64,000 nt of DNA from Solibacillus sp040273735 (lineage in GTDB: Bacteria; Bacillota; Bacilli; Bacillales_A; Planococcaceae), in contig NZ_JBELZM010000001.1 of NCBI RefSeq assembly GCF_040273735.1, forward strand, positions 124,001 through 188,000. The letters are read 5' to 3'. Made by a program: the position numbers and the translations under genes. This document shows, piece after piece, positions 17,144-26,454 of the stretch (position 1 is the first letter of the stretch; each line of letters opens with the position of its first letter). Below the pieces are notes generated by a model. That model saw only the letters and a program-made list of their open reading frames with translations, was not told the DNA's origin and ran no database searches.

Positions 17144-17635
17144 ATGGCAATTAAAGAAGTTGTGAAAAACCCAGCGAATGTATTATCACAAAAAACGAAA
17201 GAAGTTGAAGTGATCGATGAAAAAATCATTCAACTTTTAGATGATTTATATGACACGATGGTAGAAAATGATGGTGTAGGAATTGCTGCACCTCAAATTA
17301 ATGTTGATTTACGTGTAGCAATCGTAGAATTAGGCGAAGATATTTTAGAAATGATCAATCCGATCGTTATTGAAACACGTGGTGAAGAAGAAGATGTAGA
17401 AGGCTGTTTAAGTTTCCCGGACCTGTTTGGAATGGTCAAACGCCCAACTTACGTAAAAATCGAAGCGTCTGACCGTGAAGGACGGATTTATGAACTTGAA
17501 GCTGAAGACTTTGAAGCACGTTGTATTTTGCATGAAATCGATCATTTAGAAGGCATTTTATTTGATTCGAAAATGACGCGTGTATTAACAGAGGAAGAAA
17601 TAGAAGAGCTATACGCGGACGCTGAGGAGGAGTAA
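17144..17635 (+). CDS. def: Peptide deformylase
   Basis: It removes the formyl group from nascent proteins and uses a metal ion. The 163-residue product has all three motifs: GVGIAAPQ near residue 41, EGCLSFP near 85 and HEIDHLEG near 130, supplying the Cys and two His ligands. I used ATG 17144, with AGAGG before it; the in-frame ATG at 17120 overlaps the priA stop but lacks a ribosome site. fmt follows at once, a pairing in which Fmt adds the formyl group that Def removes. Confidence 0.95.
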   Translation: MAIKEVVKNPANVLSQKTKEVEVIDEKIIQLLDDLYDTMVENDGVGIAAPQINVDLRVAIVELGEDILEMINPIVIETRGEEEDVEGCLSFPDLFGMVKRPTYVKIEASDREGRIYELEAEDFEARCILHEIDHLEGILFDSKMTRVLTEEEIEELYADAEEE

Positions 17636-17638
17636 TCG

Positions 17639-18580
17639 ATGACAAAAATCGTATTTATGGGAACACCTGCCTTTTCAGCGCCTATTTTGCGTATGCTTCA
17701 TGAAGAAGGCTATGACATTGCAGCGGTTGTGACACAGCCGGACCGTCCGTTTGGTCGTAAAAAAGTATTAACGCCGCCACCTGTGAAAGAGGAAGCGGTA
17801 CAATTAGGCTTACCGGTTATTCAACCAGAAAAACTGAGAGGTTCACAGGAGCTGGAAGAAATTTTGGCGTTAAATGCCGACCTAGTTGTAACAGCGGCAT
17901 TTGGACAGATTTTGCCTAAAGAACTGCTTGATGCACCGCGATTAGGCTGTATTAATGTCCATGCTTCCTTATTACCTGCATATCGAGGCGGTGCACCAAT
18001 TCATCAGGCAATTATTGATGGACAGGCAACAACAGGTGTAACGATTATGTATATGGCGGAAAAACTGGATGCCGGGGATATTATTTCGCAACGGGAAATT
18101 GCTATTGAAGATACGGACAATACGGGCACAATGTTTGACAAATTAAGTGCGGTTGGTCGTGAACTATTGAAAGAAACGATGCCATCGATTATCGACGGGA
18201 CAAATGCCCGCATTCCACAGGATGAATCACTCGTAACATTTGCGCGTAATATTAGTCGCGAACAGGAGTTGATTGATTGGAATAATGAAGCGCGTGCATT
18301 GTATAATCAAGTGCGCGGATTACACCCTTGGCCAGTTGCCTATACGACATTTGAAGGGGCCAACTTCAAAGTCTGGGCAGCAAGGGTTGGTGAAACAGCA
18401 ACAAATGCTGCACCGGGAGAAGTCGTGAAAATCGAAAAAGACCATTTTGAAGTAGCGACAGGAGATGGCGGTACATTAGCGCTGTATGATGTACAACCAG
18501 CCGGTAAGAAACGCATGACAGCAGAAGAGTTTTTACGTGGTACGGGCTCGAAATTACAGATTGGGGACCGTTTTGAATGA
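17639..18580 (+). CDS. fmt: Methionyl-tRNA formyltransferase
   Basis: It formylates initiator Met-tRNA with 10-formyl-THF. The 313-residue product has the N-terminal VFMGTPAFSAPIL, the catalytic INVHASLLPAYRGGAPI near residue 105, MYMAEKLDAGDI near 140 and a C-terminal OB-like tRNA-binding domain (LHPWPVAYT and after). It overlaps rsmB by four bases (ATGA). Confidence 0.97.
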   Translation: MTKIVFMGTPAFSAPILRMLHEEGYDIAAVVTQPDRPFGRKKVLTPPPVKEEAVQLGLPVIQPEKLRGSQELEEILALNADLVVTAAFGQILPKELLDAPRLGCINVHASLLPAYRGGAPIHQAIIDGQATTGVTIMYMAEKLDAGDIISQREIAIEDTDNTGTMFDKLSAVGRELLKETMPSIIDGTNARIPQDESLVTFARNISREQELIDWNNEARALYNQVRGLHPWPVAYTTFEGANFKVWAARVGETATNAAPGEVVKIEKDHFEVATGDGGTLALYDVQPAGKKRMTAEEFLRGTGSKLQIGDRFE

Positions 18581-19938
18581 GTAAAAAGAAACAAGTGATT
18601 TGGGACGGTAATGTTCGAGATGCCGCTTTAACGATTTTATTGACGGTCGATAAAAGCCAGGCATACAGCAATTTATTATTACACCAAACAATTGAGAAAT
18701 ATAAAATCGATGCAAAAGACCGTGGTCTGTTAACAGAGCTCACATATGGTACATTGCAGCATAAACTGACACTGGATTATTATCTGGAGCCATTTATTCG
18801 CGGTAAAGTGGATATTTGGGTGCGTTGGCTGTTGCGTATGTCGCTCTATCAAATGCAGTATTTAACGCGTATCCCTGCGCACGCTGCTGTAAATGAAGCA
18901 GTGGAAATTGCAAAACGCCGCGGCCATAAAGGGATTGCCTCAATGGTGAACGGTATTTTACGTTCGATTTTACGTGAAGGCGTTCGTTCAACCGATCTAA
19001 TAGAAGATGCAAATGAGCGTCTGGCAGTCGAAACGAGTCATCCGCAGTGGCTGGTCGATCGCTGGGTTGAAAGCTACGGCTATGAAAAAACACGTGAAAT
19101 GCTTCTTGAAAATAATATTGCACCACTGCAGACAGTACGTGTCAACACGACAAAAGCGACTGTCGAGCAAGTTTTGACAACACTTGAACGCGAAGGTGTA
19201 AAAGCGCGCCGCAGTGAATATATACCCGAATGTCTGCATCTTGAAAACGGGCAGGCCGCACGTACAGGAGCTTTCCGGAACGGGCTTATTACAATTCAGG
19301 ATGAAAGCTCGATGCTTCCTGCAAAAGTACTGAATCCGCAGCCTGGTATGAAAGTACTTGATATGTGTGCAGCACCAGGCGGTAAAACAACACATCTTGC
19401 AGAAGTTATGAAAAATGAAGGCTCGATTTTAGCGACCGATCTACATCCGAAAAAATTGGATTTAATCGAGGAAAATGTCGCGCGTCTAGGATTGGATATT
19501 ATCGAAACAGCCCCTCTCGATGGAAGAAAAGCAGCAAGCTTTTTACAAAAGGAAGGCTATGATGCGATTTTGGTAGACGCACCATGCTCAGGCTTGGGCG
19601 TAATGCGACGCAAGCCCGATATTAAATATACGAAGCGAGAAGAAGATTTAGAGAGCCTGCAAACAATCCAGCTTTCGATTTTAAATAATGCAGTCCAGCT
19701 ATTGAAACAAGACGGACGATTAGTGTATTCAACATGTACAGTAGACCGCAGTGAAAATGAAGGTACGGTACAAGCCTTCTTAAAAGAGCACCCTGAAATG
19801 AACTTGGTGCCAATTGAAAATTTACCGACACAACTAGAAGCGAAGCAACAGGACGGGATGCTGCAAGTATTCCCGCAAGATATAGGCAGTGACGGATTTT
19901 TCGTAGCTGCATTCGTAAAAAAAGGAGCGTCCAATTAA
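18577..19938 (+). CDS. rsmB: 16S rRNA (cytosine-967-C5)-methyltransferase
   Basis: It methylates C967 (E. coli numbering) in 16S rRNA with SAM. The 453-residue product has an N-terminal NusB-like RNA-binding domain (about 1-140) and a Rossmann methyltransferase domain with the SAM loop DMCAAPGGKTTHLAE near 264. DAPCSGLGVMRRKPD and YSTCTVDRSENE supply the two catalytic cysteines. The start overlaps the fmt stop. Also named sun or yloM. Confidence 0.95.
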   Translation: MSKKKQVIWDGNVRDAALTILLTVDKSQAYSNLLLHQTIEKYKIDAKDRGLLTELTYGTLQHKLTLDYYLEPFIRGKVDIWVRWLLRMSLYQMQYLTRIPAHAAVNEAVEIAKRRGHKGIASMVNGILRSILREGVRSTDLIEDANERLAVETSHPQWLVDRWVESYGYEKTREMLLENNIAPLQTVRVNTTKATVEQVLTTLEREGVKARRSEYIPECLHLENGQAARTGAFRNGLITIQDESSMLPAKVLNPQPGMKVLDMCAAPGGKTTHLAEVMKNEGSILATDLHPKKLDLIEENVARLGLDIIETAPLDGRKAASFLQKEGYDAILVDAPCSGLGVMRRKPDIKYTKREEDLESLQTIQLSILNNAVQLLKQDGRLVYSTCTVDRSENEGTVQAFLKEHPEMNLVPIENLPTQLEAKQQDGMLQVFPQDIGSDGFFVAAFVKKGASN

Positions 19939-19941
19939 CTA

Positions 19942-21090
19942 ATGGAGCAAGAACAATTAAAACAATTTGATGAACGAATTCAGGATTTAGTGGAAGAAAC
20001 AGCAGATAAGCCGGTACGTCGTGCGAAAAAGGAAAAGCCTCAGTTAAAACCTTCGATCTATTCATTACGTCTAGATGAAATGAAGGAATGGCTGACAGCA
20101 AATGGAGAAAAGGCTTTCCGTGCAGCGCAGATTTATGAATGGCTTTATGAAAAACGTGTCCAAACGTTTGAAGAAATGTCCAACTTACCGAAAGCATTGC
20201 GTGAAAAGATGGAAGCAGAGTTTGCATTAACGACACTTTCAACAATTATTAAACAGGAATCAAAAGACGGTACGATTAAATTTTTATTCCAGCTGCAGGA
20301 CGGCTATTCAATTGAAACAGTATTGATGCGCCATGATTACGGAAATTCAATTTGCGTAACGACACAAGTAGGCTGCCGTATCGGTTGTACATTCTGTGCA
20401 TCTACGTTAGGTGGCTTGAAGCGTCACTTAATGGCAGGAGAAATTGTCGAGCAGGTCGTAAAAGTACAACAACAGCTTGACGAAACAGAAGAGCGCGTAT
20501 CATCAATCGTAATTATGGGTATCGGTGAACCGTTTGATAACTATGATGCAATGATGAACTTCCTTAAAATTATGAATGATGACAAAGGATTAAATATCGG
20601 TGCCCGTCATATTACGGTTTCGACTTCGGGAATCGTGCCGAAAATTTACGAATTCGCAGATGAAGGTATGCAAATTAACTTTGCGGTTTCTCTACACGCG
20701 CCAAACCAAGAGGCCCGTCAAAAATTAATGCCGATTGCTAAAGCATATAAATTAGAAGAATTGATGGAAGCAGTAAAATACTATACGAAGAAAACAGGAC
20801 GTCGTGTTACATTTGAATATGGTTTAATGTCAGGGCAAAATGATACAGAAGAAGTAGCAATGGAACTGGCGAAGCTGATCAAAAATATTAAATGTCATGT
20901 CAACTTAATTCCGATTAACTACGTGCCGGAGCGTGATTATATTCGTACATCACGCAGTAAAATTTTTGCTTTTGAAAGAACGCTTAAGGAGCAGGGGATT
21001 AACGTAACAATCCGCCGTGAGCAAGGTGCAGATATTGCAGCTGCATGTGGCCAGTTACGTGCACAGGAACGATCACACGAAACAAAGTAG
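19942..21090 (+). CDS. rlmN: Dual-specificity RNA methyltransferase RlmN (23S A2503 / tRNA A37)
   Basis: A radical SAM enzyme that makes C2-methyladenosine in 23S rRNA and some tRNAs. The 382-residue product has the iron-sulfur motif GCRIGCTFCAST near residue 145, ITVSTSGIVPKI near 226, FAVSLHAPN and the C-terminal catalytic cysteine in IAAACGQL. It carries about 30 charged residues before the conserved SIYSLRLDEMKEWL. The ribosome site AAAGGAG is 14 bases from the ATG, longer than usual, so the exact start is less sure than the gene. Confidence 0.93.
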   Translation: MEQEQLKQFDERIQDLVEETADKPVRRAKKEKPQLKPSIYSLRLDEMKEWLTANGEKAFRAAQIYEWLYEKRVQTFEEMSNLPKALREKMEAEFALTTLSTIIKQESKDGTIKFLFQLQDGYSIETVLMRHDYGNSICVTTQVGCRIGCTFCASTLGGLKRHLMAGEIVEQVVKVQQQLDETEERVSSIVIMGIGEPFDNYDAMMNFLKIMNDDKGLNIGARHITVSTSGIVPKIYEFADEGMQINFAVSLHAPNQEARQKLMPIAKAYKLEELMEAVKYYTKKTGRRVTFEYGLMSGQNDTEEVAMELAKLIKNIKCHVNLIPINYVPERDYIRTSRSKIFAFERTLKEQGINVTIRREQGADIAAACGQLRAQERSHETK

Positions 21091-21100
21091 GTGGACTATA

Positions 21101-21847
21101 GTGAACTTTACAGTGGAAAGTGATATTGGGTTAAAGCGAAAAATAAATGAAGATCGGGCCGCGTTTTTTGAGCGCCCCGATCATTTTAAGCTTGCGATTT
21201 TAGCAGATGGTATGGGTGGTCATAATGCTGGTGATGTAGCGAGTGAAATGGTTATTACCGAAATGCATGCACTCTTTAAACAGGAAAATGCAGATAGTTT
21301 TGCAACAAAACAGTTAAAGCTCGAATGGTTGCGTAATGCGGTGTCACATATTAATCAAAAAATATATCATTACTCATTAACACATGAAAATTGCCAAGGT
21401 ATGGGAACGACAATGATTGCTGTGTTACTTGACAAAAATGATTGCACGATAAGCCATGTCGGCGATAGTCGTGTATACCATATTACAAACGAAACAGTAA
21501 AGTTAGTAACAAGAGATCATTCTTATGTAAATATTTTATTGGAAAATGGAGAAATTAGTGAAGAAGAGGCACAAAATCATCCTCAACGGAACTTTATTTT
21601 AAAAGCACTCGGTACAGAAATTTCGATTGAACCTGATTTTTATGAAATCTCTTTATCAAATGAGGCCTTTTTACTCATTTGTTCTGATGGGTTAAGTAAT
21701 AAACTGTCTACAGAGGAAATGGGCAAAATTATTACAAAGCCGGTTTCAATTCAGGAAAAAGGAAAAAAATTAGTTCAAATTGCAAATGATCGTGGTGGAG
21801 AAGATAATATTTCCCTTATCCTAATGACAACGGTGCAGGAGGTGTAA
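21101..21847 (+). CDS. prpC: PP2C-type protein phosphatase, partner of PrkC
   Basis: It removes phosphate from Ser/Thr residues set by PrkC, using two metal ions. The 248-residue product has the PP2C motifs: NEDRAAFF, LADGMGGHNAGDVAS near residue 36, VGDSRVYH near 117, CSDGLSNKL near 192 and GGEDNISLI near the end. The start is GTG 21101 with AGGTGG seven bases before it; an earlier in-frame start within rlmN would add a foreign tail. The next gene starts two bases after its stop. Confidence 0.94.
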   Translation: MNFTVESDIGLKRKINEDRAAFFERPDHFKLAILADGMGGHNAGDVASEMVITEMHALFKQENADSFATKQLKLEWLRNAVSHINQKIYHYSLTHENCQGMGTTMIAVLLDKNDCTISHVGDSRVYHITNETVKLVTRDHSYVNILLENGEISEEEAQNHPQRNFILKALGTEISIEPDFYEISLSNEAFLLICSDGLSNKLSTEEMGKIITKPVSIQEKGKKLVQIANDRGGEDNISLILMTTVQEV

Positions 21848-21849
21848 CA

Positions 21850-23817
21850 ATGCTAGTAGGAAAACATATAAGTGGCCGTTATAAAATTTTAAAATTAATT
21901 GGCGGAGGCGGGATGTCAAATGTATATTTGGCACACGACATTATTTTAAGTCGTGACGTCGCAATCAAAATATTGCGTTATGATTTATCAAATGAAGAAG
22001 AATTGCACCGTCGTTTCCAGCGTGAAGCATTGTCTGCAACAAGTTTGACTAATCCTAATATCGTAAGCATCTATGATGTTGGCGAAGATGGGGATATGCA
22101 CTATATTGTCATGGAATACATTAAAGGGAAAACATTAAAACAATACATACAAGAGTTTTCACCTTTATCTGCAGCGCGAAGTGTCCATATTATGAAGCAG
22201 CTAACATCGGCGATTGCCCATGCACATGAAAACGGCATAATCCATCGTGACATAAAGCCGCAAAATATATTGATGGATGAAGAAGGCAATGTGAAAATTA
22301 CTGATTTCGGGATTGCAACATCGCTTGGAGCAACAAGCTTCACTCAAACGAACTCGGTTATCGGAACTGTCCATTATTTATCGCCGGAGCAGGCGCGCGG
22401 CGGTGTGGCGACGATGAAGTCCGATATATATGCACTTGGGATTGTCTTTTATGAGCTTTTAACAGGAGAATTGCCATTTTCAGGTGAATCTGCTGTATCC
22501 ATTGCGTTAAAGCATCTGCAGGCAGAAACACCTTCAGTACGTGAATTCGATGCAAGCATTCCGCAAAGTGTCGAAAATATCGTATTAAAGGCAACAACAA
22601 AAGATCAAAACCACCGCTATAGCAATGCAGAAGAGATGGAAGAAGATTTAAATACATGTTTATCATTACAACGGGTGAATGAACCTAAATTTATGCCGCC
22701 AGTAGATGATGGGGCGACAAAGCTGATCCCGATTATAAAAGATCCAAAGCCCATTCCTGGACCTGTGCAAGAGCCATCTACAGGTATAACAGAACAAACG
22801 GTCCGGATTGATTCAAAACCGCCGGCCGAAGAAGAGACGAAGCCGTCAAAACAAAAAAAGAAAAAGAAAAAATGGCCGCTAATCGTTGGGCTATTAGTTC
22901 TTTTAACAATTGGTGCAGTAGTAGCCGCTGTTCTTCTGACTCCAAATAGAGTAGTCGTAGAAGATGTGACTGATATGACAGTTGAAGAAGCCATTCGAAT
23001 TTTAGAAGAGCAAGGCTTCGTTATTGGAGAACAAGAAGAACGCAACAATGAAGAGATTGAATCGGGAAATATCATTGAAACGAATCCGCAGGCAGGTCGG
23101 GAACGTGAGAAAGGCACTACGGTTGATTTGATCGTCAGCATCGGTAAAGAAATGACAAAAATGGAAGATTTCATTGGCAAGCAGCGTGATGACGTAATGG
23201 ACACTTTAGAAGAATTTAATAGCTATGATTTTAGAGAGGAATATTCTTCAGAGCATGCAGCAGGCGAAATTATCGCTCAAACACCTGAAGCCGGAGAGGA
23301 AATTCACGTCAATGAGACGGATGTTGTATTAACAGTTAGCAGAGGACAAGAGCAAGTAACGGTGCGTGACTTGATGGCATTCAACAAAGCAAACCGTTCA
23401 GAATATGAAAAAAGCTCAGGTTTTAAAGTAAATGTAACGGGTGAAGAATATTCGGATAAACCGGCCGGTGAAGTAATCAGTCAATCACCAAAAGCAGGCA
23501 CAAAGCTTGAAAAAGGCAGCACAATTAATGTCGTTATCTCAAAAGGACCAAAAGCAAAACAGGAAAAATTCTATACAAATACAATTGAAATTCCGTACGA
23601 GCCTTTTGAAGAAGGGGTGGAACAAGAAGTCTCCATTTACATTCAGGACAAAACACGTACAATGGCAGATCCTGTAGAAACGATAACAATTACTGAAGAT
23701 ACTTTATACACAATTAAGCTGGTTATTGTTGAAGGGGACAAAGCTGCCTACCAGATTGTACGGGATAACAATGTAATTGAAAATAAAACAATTACTTATG
23801 AAGAATTGGCGGAATAA
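21850..23817 (+). CDS. prkC: Membrane Ser/Thr kinase with PASTA repeats
   Basis: A eukaryote-like kinase that senses peptidoglycan fragments. In B. subtilis it promotes spore germination and cell-wall responses. The 655-residue product has a kinase domain at about 10-270 (GGGGMSNVYLAHD, VAIKIL, HRDIKPQN, DFGIA, SDIYALG), a Lys-rich stretch, a membrane segment at about 343-363 and three PASTA repeats to about 575. A further extracellular domain rich in Glu and Thr follows. PrpC upstream is the matching phosphatase. RBS GGAGGTG precedes the ATG. Confidence 0.95.
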   Translation: MLVGKHISGRYKILKLIGGGGMSNVYLAHDIILSRDVAIKILRYDLSNEEELHRRFQREALSATSLTNPNIVSIYDVGEDGDMHYIVMEYIKGKTLKQYIQEFSPLSAARSVHIMKQLTSAIAHAHENGIIHRDIKPQNILMDEEGNVKITDFGIATSLGATSFTQTNSVIGTVHYLSPEQARGGVATMKSDIYALGIVFYELLTGELPFSGESAVSIALKHLQAETPSVREFDASIPQSVENIVLKATTKDQNHRYSNAEEMEEDLNTCLSLQRVNEPKFMPPVDDGATKLIPIIKDPKPIPGPVQEPSTGITEQTVRIDSKPPAEEETKPSKQKKKKKKWPLIVGLLVLLTIGAVVAAVLLTPNRVVVEDVTDMTVEEAIRILEEQGFVIGEQEERNNEEIESGNIIETNPQAGREREKGTTVDLIVSIGKEMTKMEDFIGKQRDDVMDTLEEFNSYDFREEYSSEHAAGEIIAQTPEAGEEIHVNETDVVLTVSRGQEQVTVRDLMAFNKANRSEYEKSSGFKVNVTGEEYSDKPAGEVISQSPKAGTKLEKGSTINVVISKGPKAKQEKFYTNTIEIPYEPFEEGVEQEVSIYIQDKTRTMADPVETITITEDTLYTIKLVIVEGDKAAYQIVRDNNVIENKTITYEELAE

Positions 23818-23828
23818 GGAGGAATTGG

Positions 23829-24710
23829 ATGGCGCAAGCCCAAATTCGAAAAGCATTAAGCGGTTATTATTATGTTGAAAAAGACGGTGATTTAATTCAA
23901 TGTCGCGCTCGTGGGATTTTCCGTAATCGCGGAGAATCTCCACTTGTCGGCGATTTTGTGGAATATTCCTATGACGGCGAATCGGATGGTTCAATCGATA
24001 AAATTCTTGAACGCCATAATGAGCTCGTTCGGCCTCCGATTGCGAATGTGGATCAGGCCTTACTAGTGTTTTCAGCAAAAGAACCGGATTTTAATACAGT
24101 ACTGCTCGACCGTTTTTTAGTCGTGCTCGAGTCATTCCATGTGCAGCCGATCATTATTTTAACAAAGATGGATCTATTGAATGATGCCGAACGTGCACAT
24201 ATACAAACATATATTGACGACTATAAGGAAATCGGCTACGACATTATCGAAACTTATATCGATGATCCAACATTGTTGGAAAAAATCGAACCATATTTGC
24301 AGGAAAAAACATCGGTTCTTGCAGGACAGTCAGGTGTCGGAAAGTCTACACTGTTAAATACATTGCTTCCTGAACTGGATTTAAAAACAGGTATTATTTC
24401 AAAAAGTTTAGGGCGCGGGAAACATACAACACGTCATGTAGAGCTTATTGAAGTATGCGGCGGGCTATTGGCAGATACTCCGGGCTTCAGTTCTTTCGAT
24501 TTTGAAATGATAGAAAAAGAAGAGCTGACATCTTGTTTACCAGAGTTCGAGAGGGTTAGCGAGAATTGTAAGTTCCGTGGCTGCCTGCATATAAAGGAAC
24601 CGAAATGTGCAGTAAAACAAGCGGTAGAAACCGGTGAAATCCGTTCGTACCGCTATGAGCATTATGAACAAATTTTACAAGAAATTATTGACCGAAAGCC
24701 GAGGTATTAG
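23829..24710 (+). CDS. rsgA: Ribosome small-subunit biogenesis GTPase RsgA
   Basis: A circularly permuted GTPase that checks late 30S maturation. The 293-residue product has an N-terminal OB fold, then G4 LTKMD near residue 117, G1 GQSGVGKSTL near 166, G3 DTPGF near 213 and the zinc-binding CKFRGCLHIKEPKC near the C-terminus. TAAGGAGG precedes the ATG. Same place as yloQ/cpgA in B. subtilis. Confidence 0.95.
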   Translation: MAQAQIRKALSGYYYVEKDGDLIQCRARGIFRNRGESPLVGDFVEYSYDGESDGSIDKILERHNELVRPPIANVDQALLVFSAKEPDFNTVLLDRFLVVLESFHVQPIIILTKMDLLNDAERAHIQTYIDDYKEIGYDIIETYIDDPTLLEKIEPYLQEKTSVLAGQSGVGKSTLLNTLLPELDLKTGIISKSLGRGKHTTRHVELIEVCGGLLADTPGFSSFDFEMIEKEELTSCLPEFERVSENCKFRGCLHIKEPKCAVKQAVETGEIRSYRYEHYEQILQEIIDRKPRY

Positions 24711-24712
24711 AC

Positions 24713-25378
24713 ATGATTAAAATTGCACCATCAATTTTAGCAGCAGACTTTGCAAAGCTGGGACAAGAGGTAAAAGAAGTAGAAGCAGCAGGAGCGGAAT
24801 TGATTCATATCGATGTAATGGACGGCCATTTCGTACCGAATATTTCATTCGGTGCGATTGCATTAGAAGCAATTCGCCCCCTTTCTACATTACCGATGGA
24901 CGTACATTTAATGATTGAAAATCCAGATCAGTACATTGAGCAATTTGCGAAAGCAGGTGCAGACTACATTACGGTCCATGTTGAAGCATGCCGCCATTTG
25001 CACCGCACGATTCAGTTAATTCGCTCATTTGGTGTTAAACCGGGTGTTGTATTAAATCCGCATACGCCGATTGAAACGATTCAGCATATTTTGGAAGATG
25101 TTGATATGGTGCTGTTTATGACGGTTAACCCAGGCTTTGGCGGGCAAAAGTTCATTGAATCGGTTGTGCCTAAAGTGGAAGCATTATCGAAAATCATTAA
25201 AGAACGTGGCCTGAATATCGAAATTGAAATTGATGGCGGAATTAACGCTGAAACAATCGTACCTTGTGCAAAAGCAGGTGCAACGGTTTTTGTTGCTGGT
25301 TCTGCTATTTACAGTAAAGAAGATCGCGCACAAGCTTTACAGGAAATTAAACAAGCAGGATTAGCGGCAATTCAGTGA
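24713..25378 (+). CDS. rpe: Ribulose-phosphate 3-epimerase
   Basis: It interconverts ribulose 5-phosphate and xylulose 5-phosphate with a metal ion. The 221-residue TIM barrel starts with KIAPSILAADFA and has HIDVMDGHFVPNIS near residue 32, DVHLMIENP near 66, MTVNPGFGGQ near 140 and EIDGGI near 175. Its stop is overlapped by the GTG of thiN. Confidence 0.96.
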   Translation: MIKIAPSILAADFAKLGQEVKEVEAAGAELIHIDVMDGHFVPNISFGAIALEAIRPLSTLPMDVHLMIENPDQYIEQFAKAGADYITVHVEACRHLHRTIQLIRSFGVKPGVVLNPHTPIETIQHILEDVDMVLFMTVNPGFGGQKFIESVVPKVEALSKIIKERGLNIEIEIDGGINAETIVPCAKAGATVFVAGSAIYSKEDRAQALQEIKQAGLAAIQ

Positions 25379-26004
25379 TTGTAGCAATCTGCTCAGGCGG
25401 CCCCGTTCATGAGGTCGCCTTTTCTTTAACACCGGATATATGGATTGGAGTCGACCGGGGTGCATTATATTTAGTGGATAAAGGTATGCATCCACATAGC
25501 ATTGTCGGCGATTTTGATTCTATTACAGCGGAGGAATTTGCGCGGATTTCCGAAGCTGTAGAACATGTAGAACAGTTTCAGGCGGAAAAAGATGAGACGG
25601 ATACAGACTTAGCATTGCTGAAGGCACTTACATACGAGCCGCAGGAAGTCTTTTTGACGGGTGTTACAGGCGGGCGCCTAGATCATTACGAAGCAACTTT
25701 AAGGTCTGTTTTTCTTATGCAGCAACAGCATCCTCATATTACTTTTAAAATTATTAATTCTCATAATATCATCCAATTTTTGCTGCCGGGTACACATATT
25801 TTGACAGAAGATCATTATACCTATGTATCGTTTTTTGCCTATGGGAAAACTCTTCAGAACGTTACATTGCGTGGGGTTAAATATGAAACGACAGATGAAG
25901 TAATTGAGCAGGGTACAACGCGTTTCACAAGCAATGAAATAAAAGGTACAGGGTCTATTTCATTTAGGGAAGGCATATGTTTAATGATAAAGAGTAAAGA
26001 TTAA
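25375..26004 (+). CDS. thiN: Thiamine pyrophosphokinase
   Basis: It transfers pyrophosphate from ATP to thiamine to give thiamine diphosphate. The 209-residue product has VGDFDSI near residue 43, EKDETDTDLAL near 70, TGGRLDHYEATL near 100, and the C-terminal beta domain. The start is GTG 25375 inside the rpe stop (GTGA). Its stop at 26002-26004 is in the same frame as spoVM 12 bases later. Confidence 0.93.
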   Translation: MIVAICSGGPVHEVAFSLTPDIWIGVDRGALYLVDKGMHPHSIVGDFDSITAEEFARISEAVEHVEQFQAEKDETDTDLALLKALTYEPQEVFLTGVTGGRLDHYEATLRSVFLMQQQHPHITFKIINSHNIIQFLLPGTHILTEDHYTYVSFFAYGKTLQNVTLRGVKYETTDEVIEQGTTRFTSNEIKGTGSISFREGICLMIKSKD

Positions 26005-26016
26005 GGAGGAACAACG

Positions 26017-26109
26017 CTGAAAGTATATACATTCCAAATGCCTAAGTGGTTAAGCGGTGTAGCAAGAGGCTGCGTGAAGTTGTTTCGTAGAGATAAAAAA
26101 GAAAAATAA
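26017..26109 (+). CDS. spoVM: Stage V sporulation protein SpoVM, with apparent CTG start
   Basis: SpoVM is a tiny amphipathic helix that sticks to the curved forespore membrane and anchors SpoIVA for coat and cortex assembly. The 30-residue frame reads (M)KVYTFQMPKWLSGVARG and on to FRRDKKEK; it aligns with B. subtilis SpoVM (26 residues) and keeps Pro9, the residue needed for correct placement. AAGGAGGA at 26003-26010 lies six bases before CTG 26017. Upstream in the frame are only ACG, ACA and GGA codons and then the thiN stop, so CTG (or less likely ACG) must start it. The slot between thiN and rpmB is that of B. subtilis. The tail is a few basic residues longer. Confidence 0.85.
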   Translation: MKVYTFQMPKWLSGVARGCVKLFRRDKKEK

Positions 26110-26120
26110 GGATCCTGGCT

Positions 26121-26153
26121 ACAGCTCATAGCGATTATGGGCTGTATTTTTTT
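26121..26153 (+). terminator. Terminator after spoVM
   Basis: ACAGCTCATA / TATGGGCTGT with one G-U pair, followed by ATTTTTTT. It ends the long transcript that runs from yloC to spoVM. Confidence 0.8.
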
Positions 26154-26223
26154 CTGTTGTTAAGGAAATTATATACTATCGTACTAAGGATAAACTGGAA
26201 ATAAGTTTTGTCCCCGTCCTGGC

Positions 26224-26258
26224 AAAAAAATAGAGTACCAGCAATTGCTGATACTCTA
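26224..26258 (-). terminator. Terminator of rpmB
   Basis: Read on the minus strand, TAGAGTA / TACTCTA arms with an inner CAGCAATTGCTG palindrome are followed by a run of seven T. Confidence 0.85.
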
Positions 26259-26265
26259 TACGCGA

Positions 26266-26454
26266 TTATACGCGCTCGATTTTACCTGATTTTAAAGCAC
26301 GAGCAGAAACCCATACACGTTTTGGCTTACCGTCAACTAAGATACGAACTTTTTGAAGGTTAGCACCCCAAGTACGTTTGTTAGCGTTCATAGCGTGTGA
26401 ACGGTTGTTGCCTGTACGAGCTTTACGGCCAGTAATTACGCATTGTTTTGGCAT
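26266..26454 (-). CDS. rpmB: Ribosomal protein bL28
   Basis: A 62-residue large-subunit protein with CVITGRKARTGNNRSHAMN at the start and RVWVSARALKSGKI near the end. A single cysteine remains near the N-terminus, so this is the zinc-free type. It lies alone on the minus strand between spoVM and the lipid kinase, as rpmB does in B. subtilis. TAAGGAGGA precedes the ATG. Confidence 0.97.
   Translation of the reverse strand: MPKQCVITGRKARTGNNRSHAMNANKRTWGANLQKVRILVDGKPKRVWVSARALKSGKIERV

Noticed and set aside
19622..20245. Minus-strand open frame of 207 codons across rsmB and rlmN
   Set aside because: It lies wholly opposite two well-conserved genes, has Leu/Ser/His-rich low-quality sequence and no family motif; it mirrors codon bias of the true strand.
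22850..22874. A-rich run in prkC (AAAAAAAG AAAAAG AAAAAA) as a programmed frameshift site
   Set aside because: Kinase, membrane segment and PASTA repeats are in one frame, no alternative frame continues usefully, and Lys-rich stretches before a membrane segment are common.
22617..23204. Minus-strand open frame of 195 codons opposite prkC
   Set aside because: Its Ser/Thr/Phe-rich product includes a run of Phe that simply reads the Lys-rich juxtamembrane stretch of PrkC backwards.
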